Origin: Thamnidium elegans
Lineage: Eukaryota > Mucoromycota > Mucoromycetes > Mucorales > Mucoraceae
Assembly: GCA_025201345.1 (NCBI GenBank)
Contig: JAIXMG010000001.1
Location: 1,240,001-1,304,000 of the forward strand
Length of the DNA: 64,000 nucleotides
Direction: 5' to 3'
The notes below the pieces were generated by a model. It was not told the origin of the DNA and made no database searches. It worked only from the letters and a program-made list of their open reading frames with translations. Positions within the stretch are counted from its first letter, which is position 1. The number at the start of each line of letters is the position of its first letter. The translations under genes were made by a program, and so were the position numbers. Below are positions 36,107 to 47,452 of the stretch, one piece after another.

Positions 36107-36214
36107 TAAATTATTGGGTAAATAATCCTTTATTCAAGTTTTCATTTGTACAAAAAAAAAAAAAAAAGATTATATACATAGCTTTATAAAGAAAAAAGCC
36201 CTAGTTGGGAAAAA

Positions 36215-36278
36215 GGTAAAAAAAAAAAAAAAAAAGGTAAAGAAAAAAAGGTAAAGAAAAAAAGGTAAAGAAAAAGGG
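36215..36278. repeat. 14-bp tandem repeat (GGTAAAGAAAAAAA)
   Basis: Three near-perfect 14-bp units (from 36236) preceded by a longer A-run variant, immediately downstream of the C2H2 gene's stop codon. It may lie in its 3' UTR. Confidence 0.7.
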
Positions 36279-36280
36279 CA

Positions 36281-38389
36281 TTATTGCTCCCCAACAAGTT
36301 CTGGTTCAGTAGCGTTAAGATCAGCTTCGAAATCCAGCTTACAATCTGCAAATGCCTTTGATATAATTTCTTCCTTGCCGACATCCGTAATTCCCGTATG
36401 TTCTGAACGTAGTATTTTATCAACTTGCTCTTGCTCCGACACCAACACCTAAAGAGTGAATAAGTCAGCCCAATGAAAAAGGGAAATATCTACCAACCTG
36501 TAAATAAGCTATCAATTCAAAAACTTGCATAAAGTCAAATATTTCATCGAAACAAATTGGCATATTTGCGCTTCTCTTTTCTTCAACCACCAGCTTCTTT
36601 TCTTCATCCATGAATAGTATAAAAAGTGTCAACGTTCTTTTAATACACTGAATATCGATTGTCTTGAATTTGCAAAATGTTTTGTAGCTTGCATTGGATC
36701 GTTTATACGCTTTCAGAACAAGCATGGTAGTGAGTGATTTAGTTAACTTCAAGCTATCGCCATAAGTGTGTTGGATATTTTCTTCGCGGCCACCAGAGGA
36801 ACACTCGATCGCAATTCGTTCTTCACCTACAATACCAGTTGTCGTTGAATATCCAATTCCATCAGCATAATTCGGGTTTGAGATTTCTGAAAAGGCTACT
36901 GATAAATTTACAGCTTGAAGGCTCATTATCATCTTTTCACCCCTGTTAAGAGAAAAGCGTTTAATAACATTTTTTTTTTTTTATATTCAACATGCTGCAT
37001 AATAATTCTTACCATTCAAAATGAACGGTGCCACTATTATCTGCAAAATAATTGATAATCGGCATAATCCGGTCGAAAAAGAAGGTGCGTTCATGATTAG
37101 AAGGAATAATAGGAGATTTACGCCTGCACTTGGACACAAAGTCTTGAAGAGTGTGCCGGATGGTACGCAACAGGCATCTTTCTTGATCACTTGCGGCAAC
37201 GGGTACTTTTCCAAAGTTAAAATCTTCTAATTCATCCGTGTCTTTGCATTTCAGAGCCAGACGAAGGAAACGCAAGGATTCAGGGCGTCGATTTAAAGAT
37301 ACAAATATCCGTTGATTTTGTTGGTTATTGGTAATTACTCTATCAGCATCATTATTTATTGGATAACAAGATCTTTGAAAACGAAAGGAGTACATTGGCG
37401 ATAAACTTTTCATATCTTCCATAGTGAATTTTGGGCCGTTCTGTATGTTTATTTTTGAGATAGGCTGGAAGTCGAATGTGTGGACCTGTTTGAGATATTT
37501 AGTATCGAATTATAAAATAAAAAGAGACAGCAGTAAATAAGATGAAACTTCTTTTGGATCCTTATTAATTAAAAATGACTTCTAAAAAACAAGAGAGGGA
37601 ACAAAAGGTTGCCTCGTAAAATATCCTTTTTATAGTAGGGTAGTAAGTGATACCTAACTGAGGTTGTTGTGTAGCTACCTCATATATATTTGGAGTGATA
37701 CCTTGCGTTAGTTTTTATGATTAAATACCACACTGTTTACCCTTATTTAAAGAGATCTATGAGGCAAAAAAGTGAGAAATATTCGTAAAATAACGTAAGG
37801 ATGAAGGGGGGAAAAAGGAAGAAAAAGAAAGTAAGAAGAAAGGTGACTGATCGTTAAATGATAAAAAAAAAGGAGCATAAACAGCTCAATCAAGCTTACC
37901 TTCTTGTTGGTGTAGTTATTACTGTTGCTATTATTACTTGTTCCTTCTTCAATTGATCGTTTGCTGCGCAGAATATGATTAAAAAAGTGCGTTCTCAGTT
38001 CTTTAATACAACCAAAAAGTTCGTGGCAACCAGAGCATTCAACGCGACGAGAGTACTTGACTCCCGGCTAGAAATAATGTTAGTTTAAATATGAAAAAGA
38101 ACGTATATGTAAGAAACATTTAAAATAAGACTTACATTATTATTTATAAACTTTTTCGAAATGAATTTGTTACTGTAAAATGTGGTCAGTACAACAGATT
38201 TCTCAATATTACCAGCTACTTACAAGTTGTCGCCACGCTTTTGAGTTTTTGATTTGTATTCAAAATTAAGCTCTATGGGAGGTGAGTAAAATCAACAAAA
38301 AGTGTTAAAATAAATTTCAATAAAACAAAACGCACATACACTTCTTTCTGACACAAGTGACAGATGTAAAGCACGAGCACGTTTTCCAT
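36281..38389 (-). CDS. C2H2-finger protein with uncharacterised C-terminal domain
   Basis: Seven exons on the minus strand (38389-38342, 38270-38224, 38172-38136, 38067-37900, 37485-37013, 36942-36498, 36448-36281) join in frame to 461 aa with no stop, so the gene looks intact. The N-terminus has CHLC (Cys 10, 13). A canonical C2H2 finger follows: C55-x2-C58-x12-H71-x3-H75 (CSGCHELFGCIKELRTHFFNH). An Asn/Ser linker, a 414-bp intron and a globular part follow (VHTFDFQPISKIN, MYSFRFQRSC, ERTFFFDRIMPIINYF). The last third contains YADGIGYS (Asp 285) and EERIAIECSS (Glu 304, Ser 306), then IDIQCIKRTLTLF and FDFMQVFELIAYLQ. The D...E-x-S spacing recalls PD-(D/E)XK nuclease cores, but that is speculation. 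The family appears to be Mucorales-specific, from memory. It lies next to transposon relics. Confidence 0.65.
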
Positions 38390-39255
38390 CTACGTTTTTA
38401 AACCAACAACAATTTATTTTTTTTGAAGGCGTTTTGAAGCCAATTACCTTTTATGGTAGGCAATCGGTTTTTTATTTAAAAAAAAAAGATGGTTACCTGC
38501 ACGACAAAAAGGAACAAGCCAAATCGAAAAGACAGCACCAATAAATAAAAAGGTTTTTAAATAAGTGATAATACCAAGTTTAAGACACAAGTATTTTTCG
38601 CGCTCCATTATGCTGCAACACTCATTATACAAACGTATATCAAATCTAATATATCTTGTAAACTAAAGGCTCCCACCATTTTTTTTATTACGATATAATT
38701 CACATGTGTTCTCACACAACTTAATAGGTGTAACCTTTAAACCTTTTTTTTTATGACCACTCTCTTTCTTCCTAATCAAACCAATCCTAATCAAACCAAT
38801 CCTTTTACTGACATATATCCTCTCTCTAAAATGTTGCAACGATTTTATATTCAATTTACCCGAAGCCAAAGTTTAGTCATTTGAGCGTGAAAAGAGATTC
38901 CATAGTTTAAAATCTTTACTGGATAACTAAAATGCTTGCATAATGACGACTTCTTTCGAACACACCTAGTTTGTGTTCATAACATTCCAAATTACTTGGT
39001 ATTATAGCCCTATAAGAGATATACGATGCGTTGTAGCGTCTGTCTTCACTGTTTATTCTTCAGAAATCATCTTATGATTGCATTAGCAACGCCAATCGGG
39101 AATTTGGTTCCTGTACCTATTTTTTTTTATCTAACATTCAAGCGTAATTAGTATATATCAACAAATAATGTATTAAAAAAAAAAAAAAAGTAATGTACAT
39201 CTTTTTTTTTTTATTTATATAATTTAAAAAAAAAGAGGAGAGGAAAAAGGGTAAC
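38390..39255. other. Intergenic region
   Basis: 870 bp between the start of the C2H2 gene and the stop of the SCP2 gene. Short minus-strand frames (38444-38632, 38663-38869) have no recognisable features. CTAATCAAACCAATC is directly repeated (38772-38800). Nothing further is supported. Confidence 0.45.
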
Positions 39256-39705
39256 TTATAATTTAGCAGTAGGGTTAACAGCCTTGAAGACGTTATCCAA
39301 CTTCATGGCCAACATGATTTGACCCTTAACCTTGAGCTTACCGCTCATGTAAGCCTTTTGACCATTCAACTTGCCGTTAGCCAAGTCAACGAAATCACCA
39401 TCCTTTAAGGATAAGATGGCATCGGCCTTGACGGAACCCTTACCACGAGTAACGGTACCTTCCTTCTTACAGTCAACAGTGAAGACTTCTTCCTTACCTT
39501 CGCTATTCTTGATAACGAATTGGAAAACGCCGTTGACCTATATGCATTGATAAGTATAACCATTTTTTTTTTAATATTTTTTTTTTTTTTTTTTTACCTG
39601 CTTGATCAACTTTTGTCTTTCCTCGGGAGAGAAATCAGCAAAAGCCTTACTCAAATCAGCCATAAGTTCAGAGCTTTGGAATCCGGGAACAACGATATCA
39701 GACAT
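39256..39705 (-). CDS. SCP2 sterol-carrier-domain protein
   Basis: Stand-alone SCP2 domain, a peroxisomal or cytosolic non-specific carrier of sterols and acyl-CoA. Exons on the minus strand are 39705-39598 and 39537-39256, giving 129 aa, the normal size. It starts MSDIVVPGFQSSELM and has the fold's landmarks: VFQFVIKNSEGKEEVFTVD, then GKGSVKADAILSLKDGDFVD, GQKAYMSGKLKVKGQIM and LDNVFKA. The end PTAKL could work as a weak C-terminal peroxisomal signal (a variant of SKL). Codon bias is extreme (GCC, GTC, AAG, GGT), so the gene is probably very highly expressed. Confidence 0.94.
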
Positions 39706-41031
39706 TTTTTATATAAAACTTTTTGAAGTGAAAAGAGTAATGAAAAAAAAAAAAAAAATAGAAATAATTGGGATTTTTATATAAGTACGCGTGATTTTTT
39801 TTTAGTTTAATTTTAAAAATGAGCCAATCATAATATTTTATACCCGATACGTACAATTAAATGATGACTAGTAGCTTCAATTTCCATATTAGTTTTGTAT
39901 ACTTTTATTGACATGTTTTTGGTCCCCACGGTTTTTTTTACAAATGTTATTTCGAATAGATTTGGGTATAAGAGAATGACCTTGTGTGAATTTGTTCGTT
40001 TTAACTAACAAACCTTATGATACTTCCCCACATCCCCTCTTTTTATTTCTTAATTGAAACATTATTATTAGTTTTACTCCCAAGTGAACAATGATATACT
40101 TTTACAGTGTTTCCACTACCAATTTAAGGATTTAATGAAAATAAAAAAATACCAATGAGAGATTACCTATAATAAACTAAATCCTCAGCGATTAAAATAA
40201 CTCTGAGCATTGAACAGTCTGTAAGATAAACAGAATACTACTACAACTTGTTTCATGCAAGAAAAAAAAAATATGCCACACATTTTTTTTTTTTGCCTAA
40301 ATAGAGCGAACACCAAGAGATTTCCTTTGCAGCAATAACTGTCAAAATGAATTTTTTTATAAAAGTAAATTTGTCACGTAAATTAATATATGATTGTTCA
40401 AGGAAACGAGAGTAAAACGTATGAAAAAGTAACAAGTGCTTGAAGCCACAGTTGCATTTTGTTGCAAAGTGACATTAAGTGAATAAAAAAGACTTATACC
40501 AAATAGTTACTTCTTTAGAAAATATTTAATACATCAAATAAATAAAAAATAGACTGGTAGTTTTAGTGAAAAAGTAATATTTATTAAACAAAAGAGAATA
40601 TAATAAAAAAAGTCAAGAACCCTTTTTAGAAAATCTAATAAAAATGAATAGAATTAGTATCAAAGTTATTAAAAGAATAAAAAAGTTTTTTTTTAAATAG
40701 AAAAGAAACAAGATATAAAGTTTTCAGTAATTTGGGTATAGCTATTTAGTCTTCATGAAGATCAGACTGACGTGCAAATGTCTTTGAGTATCATCTTTAG
40801 CTTTATATCTTCCGTCTTTTTCTTTTTTGAAAAAAAAAAAACTTTTCTCTTTTTGAGATTATAAATGTTATATCTTACCTTTTATATTATTGTTTGCTTA
40901 AAGAAAAAAGAAAACTTTAAAGGTAAGGGTATTGCTTTTTTATAAGAAAAAGAAGAAAAAAAAATTTAGCTAGGGGGAAGAGAGGTCACAAGGTGACTGG
41001 GGTTTAGTGAAAAATTTCAGCTGTCCGATTT
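39706..41031. other. Intergenic region
   Basis: 1.3 kb upstream of the SCP2 gene. At 40107-40140 it holds ACTACCAATTTAAGGATT, a short match to the dispersed repeat at 1914-1931. The rest is A/T runs and short frames, with no gene supported. Confidence 0.45.
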
Positions 41032-42332
41032 TTATTCAATGGTTGCTGTTGTTTTATTATAATCCTACACGGAAAAATTGATATTAACGACTTTAGTTTT
41101 TTTTTCTTTTAAAAGGAATGAACGTACCTCTAATGACATATTTACAATGTCTGTTTCCTTTTCTTCATGATAAAGATGTTCGGTTTCATCGATAGGTTTT
41201 GTAATTGTCACTGTACTTTTGAATATCTGTGCTCGTATATCCTCTAAAAATGATAATTTACATATTTGTATAAATATTTACAATTGTTTTACGTACGTAC
41301 CATATTTTCCTTCGCTTATTGGAGAGAACTTGATCATATTATCATCCGGAAAATGGTCAAATAAATAAGATTCGGTGATTGACAGTTGAGCGCATTGCTG
41401 AGCTAATTTTCCAAATATATTTGCATCAGTTCTATACCTATTGTAAATAATAAATCGATTAAAAATAAAGAATTTTTTGTGTGTATAATATATATATATT
41501 TACAATCGATAAGCTTCCTTGTTATGACAATGTTTATCTACTAATCTATCGAGAACAGCCTTTTTAAAGATGTTTTTTATATAGTGTAAGACATGAAATA
41601 TATAATCTTCGTAGGGTCTCCAAGTAGGAAACTGTTGTGAGATGGAAAGGTTACCGCCCCCATCGACAAGAGGATGAAACATATCGCTCATAAATGTGAC
41701 AGCTGGTGGATACTCTGGATAACTTTCGGGAATGGCTACTCTGAATTTAAATGCTCCTGATCTGTAATAACCTTGATGAACAAATAGTACACCGTACCAA
41801 ACTTTAAAGAAGTAATAATAATTAGTAGGAATATATATATATATATGTCATGCATTTTTTTCTTTTTTACCGTTTAAGTTTTCGGAAGAAGGCATAATAT
41901 AAATGCCTAATGGGCAATGATTTGGATTCTTCAAATTGATACTAACCGGATTTTTTTTTTAATACAACTTTTTTTTTTTTAAAAAAAAAAAGAAAGACAA
42001 ACTTACAATTCTGTCATAAGTTCATATTTTTTAAAGTATTCTGATATCAAGTGTGGTGCATAAGTTTCACCTATATTTTCTTCGTCCCAGTCTTCACAAG
42101 AAGAAAGTCTTTGTAAGCGATGGTGATGAGATGAGGAAGCACTTGTACTGTTTTTACGAACACGAGAAAATACGTTACTGACGTTTGGCGAACGTGTTGC
42201 GCTAGCTAAACCGCCTACTTTTCGTGCCCCTGTGGAAGGTGATACATAAGGTCCCTATTTATTTTTTAATACGATAATTTTTGTTTTTTGTTTTTGTAAA
42301 ACTATTTTTATTATTATTATTACTTTGCTCAT
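41032..42332 (-). CDS. AKTIP/FTS-like protein (inactive E2 variant)
   Basis: Ubiquitin-conjugating (UBC) fold protein lacking the catalytic cysteine, like animal AKTIP/FTS, which works with Hook proteins in dynein cargo transport. Exons on the minus strand begin 42332-42324, 42254-42007, 41941-41871, then about 41804; later ones include 41763-41504 (approximate) and the last ends at TAA 41032. Landmarks are a Ser/His-rich start, HLISEYFKKYELMTEFINL, HCPLGIYIMPSSENLNVWYG, VLFVHQGYYRSGAFKFRV, PESYPEYPPAVTFMS and MFHPLVDGGGNLS. The latter replaces the HPN...C active site of real E2s, and no Cys follows. The end reads MSLEDYNKTTATIE. Inner exon borders near the 3' part are approximate. Confidence 0.83.
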
Positions 42333-42458
42333 TGTTTATCTATATGTATATATAACAGAGAAAAGAGAGAGAGAGAGAAAAGAGAGAGAAAGGAGGGGGG
42401 GAATAGTTTTTAAAACCGGACTTTCAAAGAAGGGACTTTTTTGGTAGTAGGGTAAATA

Positions 42459-44907
42459 CTACATGATAGTGCATGAAGAAGGTTGGTCCATACAAATACT
42501 CAGTGAAATAGTAATAATAGTATTATCAACCATACTCTCACGGTCATAAGTATGATATAATGTTTGCTTCTCTTCATCGTAATCGCATTCACCTACGTTG
42601 ATTTGAATATTTAATGGTTTACCACCAAAATGGAAATAAGGTACAAATATTTCGGTGGTACAAGCATTTCTGTCTATCAAATTGTATCTCTCTTGTAATT
42701 TTGTTTGTTGTTGTTTCGTAAATGGTATAAATGAAAAAGTATACTTGATATTCTTTAAATCAAATTCTGATTCTATAGGTGTACCAGCGATCTTGGAAGC
42801 ATAAGGACGCTTTTTTTTATTATTATTAAAGAAGTGAGTTAGTTTTTTTTATACAAATGTAATTTATCAAGATATTCCTTACCAAGACTGCTTCTAATAC
42901 TCTTCCTCCGTCATACAGGTGCTTTTTAGATAATTTACTATTGCCATCATCATGTTCCAAATAATCTCGTTTGGCTTTCTTGACTGAATAAATGGAAAAG
43001 TTTTCACCATTCCAATGATCACCGTACTCATGATCGTTACAAACATCATAATTCCAAAGTGTAAAATTCATCAAGTTTGTCTCAAGAGCATAGATAACTG
43101 CATCTAAAAAGTTGACATGACTTGTATAATTGTTATCTGTAAAAGCCAATTTATCATTCAAGTCCATAGGAATACCAACTTCACCTAGGATACAGGGTTT
43201 GTCTCCCATGTCCCTTAATCCATCTTGTTTAATGTTCTTGATTTGTCCACGGTAATTCTTTTTTGCTCCGGATTGGCCAAAGTATGTGGCACTAATAACA
43301 TTTCCACCCTATTTTCAAAATTAGAATAATTTGCAGTGTCTGCATTTAATTTATATAATATACTTTACACGTTGAAGACATTGTACATCATGTGTGATTT
43401 TTCCATTAAACTTTTTATAGAAAACACAGTTTAAATCATACCAATGAGGTGAGAATACGACGTTATGGTGGTGATCAGTCTCCTTATAAACAGGTGCTCT
43501 CTATTATTATTAAACGAAAAAACCAGTTAGTCAGCGTACATAAAAAAAAAAAAAGTTTAACTTGCCTCATTTGCCAATGGCTCCACTAAACAATACCAAT
43601 CCTGTTTAACAGTTTGAATTGCTTTTACATACCGGTTGACAAGAGGCACATAAAAATCGTCATAAAAAGAAACTTTATCACCAGTGACAGGATGCTTTGA
43701 AAAGTAATTGGAGTCTACTAATACGGGTTTATCGGTGGCTTGATCTACTTTCCAAACACCATGTTGTTTCCAAATACAATCATTGTTTAACCAAACAGAA
43801 GTCTTGCTGGCATTAATGACACGGTCATGGGATTTTTTGGTGGGAAAAGGCCATGATTTAATATAAACACCAACAGTTTGTGGAATACCGTCACCTAAAG
43901 CAAATGATTGTAATGGACTAGGTGAGTCGCCAAAGATCAAATTTACAATGGGATCAAATTCTTGCAGGTGGTTTAAACCAATGTACCCCGGATGTGGTTC
44001 ATTCATAAATTCAAATCCGAGTACTGACTCTAAATCAACTAATCTGGTTGCTAAATGTTGATATGCGTTTATAAAACTATCATTTAAGAATTGCTGAATG
44101 GATTTTCCTTCATATTTTCTGTTAGGTGCAAATGTATCTCCAGCAAAGAACAGTGTGAACATAGTACATGATGCGAGTTTAGTATAATTGGTTGGCCATA
44201 CCTATATATGATTAAATGAATTTTTTTTTTTTTTTAGAAGATAGTTTATCAATACAGATAAAAATAATTTTACCATAGGAAGTGGGTCTCCAGGTACAGC
44301 ATTTGTATTATGAACATAGGCAGCACCTGTTTCTTTAAAGTGTTTAATGTTCAATCCAGCTACTTCAAATGTCCAACCAGGAGCACCGGAACCACCAGAG
44401 AATCTAGACCACTATGATAATTGAATATTAGCAAATAGAAAAAATTAAAATGAATTAAAACTTTACCGTATCTTGATGAGGATCAATAACACACTTTAAT
44501 CCATACTTTGGCATCAATTCAATCAAACTACGCAAGTATTCAATGTATTCTTCATCATATAACCCCGGACCTGAATGTTCGATACTTTCCCAAGGCACCA
44601 AAAATCGAATTAAAGTTAAACCCCAAGCACGTAACCTACTAAAATGTTCGTCCGCTTCGTTTAAAGGAAAAGGTCTACCTACAAAGCTTACGTTACGGTG
44701 GTCCCAAAACAATATGTCGTCATATAGATGAGTAGAGCCGGCGTAAGGACTAGTGGGCAACTTGGAAGAACCACAGACGTTAATACCTCTCATAAGTAAA
44801 GTACGGCCGTAACTGTCTTTAAACCATTGTCCCGAATGAGTAATGGGCGTGTTCCAATCTTGAGCTACTCGAGAGTAAGTTGACTCGATACTTTCTAACT
44901 TTGACAT
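42459..44907 (-). CDS. EGH1: GH5 ergosteryl-beta-glucosidase-like enzyme (Egh1/Sgl1, EGCrP2 family)
   Basis: Glycoside hydrolase family 5 enzyme related to endoglycoceramidases. Fungal Egh1 (yeast YIR007W) and cryptococcal Sgl1 cleave the glucose from ergosteryl-glucoside. The start is at 44907 (MSKLESIEST) and the stop at 42459, with about six exons. Landmarks in order are RTLLMRGINVCGSSKLP, RAWGLTLIRFLVPWESIEH, CVIDPHQDTWSRFSGG (across an intron), VWPTNYTKLASCTMFTLFF, and FEFMNEPHPGYIG with the acid/base Glu. They continue with CIWKQHGVW, FSPHWYDLN, ILGEVGIPMD with the nucleophile Glu, and FTLWNYDVCNDHEYGDHWNGENFS. A C-terminal beta-domain begins RPYASKIAGTP. There is no signal peptide, consistent with a cytosolic enzyme. 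Neighbouring lipid genes fit but are not an operon. Confidence 0.9.
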
Positions 44908-45593
44908 TAAAGAACGAAAAAAAAAAAGTAAAAATAAAATAAAAATGCGGGGGGGCAGTTGAAAAAGGAGATTACTACTCTTATTTATATACTTTGCTAA
45001 AAACTATAGTTGCACTTAAAAATTGTCGCAGTTTTTAAAACGAATGAAATGTCGCCTCCCTGAACAATTTTTAATAATGCGCCCCCCACAATCTTTATAC
45101 ATATAATGCGACCACCGTTTTTTTAAAAGGGTGTACTTGTTACAGACATTATATTCATATAGTTCTTTCGTTCATTATTATGAGCACCTTTTATTTATTA
45201 AATTTTAAGTTGGCTTCACCAAGACAATGTTATTAATAAAGAGGTAGAAAAAAATATTTACGCGCTCAGGCAGATAAAAAAGTGTAACGTATTGAACGTT
45301 CTGGCGTGAAACAGGTAGGAACGTATGTAAAATAATTAAATAGATCAACCTAATAAGTGTTCTATTTTTTTTTTTTTAAGAATAAATATAACAGTAAGTA
45401 ATTTTTTTTTATATATGTGCACCTCTTAAAGGAGCTTAACTATATCTTATAGTCATTTCATATTCTGCTTTTTTCTAGCGTTCTTGTTTTCTTTATGTTC
45501 ATACAAAAGGATACTGTTCTTCTTCATGACAAAAATAAAAATAAAAACTAGTTTTAAATGGAATCATTCAACTGGACATTGTACTGAACAATT
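44908..45593. other. Intergenic region with repeat copy B
   Basis: 685 bp holding GCGAC-like patches (TTGTCGCAG, ATGTCGCCTCCC, AATGCGACCACC; 45018-45115) and copy B of the dispersed repeat. No coding region was seen apart from the small candidate that starts at 45594. Confidence 0.5.
45410..45530. repeat. Dispersed repeat, copy B
   Basis: Matches copy A at 2064-2190 over two blocks: GTGCACCTCTTAAAGGAGCT followed by TAACTATATCTTATAGTC, and TTCATACAAAAGGATACTG followed by TTCTT. The blocks keep the same order and similar spacing, although the interior differs. It is in intergenic DNA on the same strand as copy A. Confidence 0.55.
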
Positions 45594-45862
45594 ATGACGG
45601 AGACTCAAGCACTATTAAACTACCATTATTCCAATCTCTGGGTAAGTTGCGCATAAAGACGTAATAGTTTCGTTTATGTGCTATCTAAATCTAATCCATC
45701 CTTTAGATTCCTCTGCGGATATATACGTTATTGACAGTGATCAGTTTTATGCTTGTACAACAACAACACTCAACGTATACGTCCTGCTCCAAGTGCATGA
45801 ACGCCTATCAACAACCGGTTTCGCTATTTTCCGCATTGGTGGTATCATTGACATACCAATGA
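45594..45862 (+). CDS. Possible small membrane protein, unidentified
   Basis: A two-exon model (45594-45641 and 45707-45862) joins in frame across a GTAAGT...TTTAG intron to give 67 aa: MTETQALLNYHYSNLW, then a hydrophobic segment IPLRIYTLLTVISFMLV, a polar loop with CSKCM, and a second hydrophobic stretch. The splice sites are good, but no homologue is recognised and the ORF is short. It may be chance. Confidence 0.3.
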
Positions 45863-46169
45863 GGACGGATGAGGATGAGGAGGATGTAGGTGATTAGACT
45901 TTTCTCAATAGTAACGTCGTCTATCCTTAAATTAACCCAATAAGATAAGACGGGTTTGGATTTACTTGGTCCATTCTTTTCTAATAAAACGTACACGTCC
46001 TTTATAAATAATATTTTAACCGTGGTTTTCACATTTACTTTAATTACTGCCGAGAAGGGTTCGCTAGGAAAAAAAATATCTGTATGTGCACTCTGGTGTT
46101 TTAACAAAACCTGGAGCTACATACTAAAAAAAAAAAGAAGGAGATTGGTAGAATAGCGAAGGTTTTTCT
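45863..46169. other. Spacer
   Basis: About 300 bp downstream of the small candidate and upstream of the phosphatase stop codon (convergent arrangement). No feature was seen. Confidence 0.4.
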
Positions 46170-47220
46170 TTATTCATTACATGGTTCTCGAGTGTATCTA
46201 CCTATTTCGATATCAGATAGAGTGTTTTTATAAAACAATCTTACTTCATCTGTTTGACATAAATCTTTATCGACCTATTTTATAAAAATGTTAAAAAGAG
46301 AGTATTCATTTTATATGTAGTGTGTGTGTGTAACTAACCTGGTGCCTCTTTTTTAAAAGCATTTGTTGTGATTGAGATAAATCCATTTGATAGGTTCTTA
46401 GTAAATAACAAATAGCTATAGCTGCACTTCTACCTCTTCCAGCTTATAAACAATGATATATAAAAATGATTTACATTAAATAAAACTATTCAGTTTTTTT
46501 TCTTACCTTTGCAGTGGAGATAGATGCTACTCTTGGGTAATTGTTGCTTTAAAGCAACGATTTGGTTTATACCGCTTTCAATTGAGTCAAGTGAGGGTAT
46601 ACAGAAATCAGGTGTTTCTAATCTTATTTGAGTGATATTTAGCTCCTTATAGAGTTTCTCATAACCAGGAAATTCGGAGCACATATTGATTACAACATCT
46701 ACTTTTTCTTCTTTATGCAAACGCTTTATTTGAGATGGTGTTGGTAAAGCGCCTAAAATAATATACTGATCAACTCTATTACAAGAAATATTTTAAGATT
46801 CTCTCCTGTTTTTTTTTTGTATGCATGTGTGTATGTGCGTGTATTAAACTCGTTTTTATTTATTTATTACCTTTTTCTTACCTGTTAAACCATGACCAAC
46901 CTGTTAAAAAACCAAACATATTGACAGCCAACTAAATATATAATACATATAATATATAAATTCATCACAAAATAAAAAATAATAATAATAAAGACTTTTA
47001 TAAAATATACTTTATTATAGTACAGGGATATCATAAAGCGTGTCCAAGTAAATATATTTGCTTCCTTTGTTGGTACTCTTTTAAAATTGTTGTCAGTTAA
47101 AGACTTTCTAACTTGTCCCGTACCGGTTCTTTCTCCTTCTTGAAGCAGCCGCACTTCTTCATTTAAAGCTTTACTTATCCCTAATGAAGAGTGTTGTTGT
47201 TCTGGATGTAATCTTTGCAT
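46170..47220 (-). CDS. Dual-specificity phosphatase, PTPMT1-like
   Basis: Cysteine-based phosphatase of the DSP class. Exons on the minus strand are 47220-47011, 46900-46882, 46752-46507, 46442-46339 and 46274-46170, giving 227 aa. The catalytic loop HCKAGRGRS (HC-x5-R) is formed across the third intron and is followed by AAIAICYLLR. Upstream blocks are VGHGLTGALPTPSQIKRLHK, VDVVINMCSEFPGYEKLY and LETPDFCIPSLDSIESGI. These fit the PTPMT1/plant DSP group, in which animal PTPMT1 is a mitochondrial phosphatidylglycerophosphate phosphatase. The N-terminal 40 residues are charged and not a convincing mitochondrial targeting peptide, so substrate and location are open. A 19-nt exon is present. Confidence 0.82.
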
Positions 47221-47452
47221 TAAATAAAAAGAAGAGGGGAATAAAATAAAGGAGAGGGAAAATATGTGGTCGCGATTTGTATAAGTTCATGTATATTTAT
47301 GTGGCTTATGTACCTTTTTTTAAATCATTCCATTTTTTTTCATCGCGTTTTTTTTATTTTTTTTTTTTTTTTTTTATTTTTATATAAGTCGCGGTTATTT
47401 AACTGACTACTTCTTTTTTTCTTTCTCTTTTTTTACTCTCTTAATATTTATA

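Noticed and set aside
36215..36278. Repeat array considered as CRISPR or telomere-like sequence
   Set aside because: Units are adjacent, A-rich and only 14 bp, without spacers. It is a simple minisatellite.
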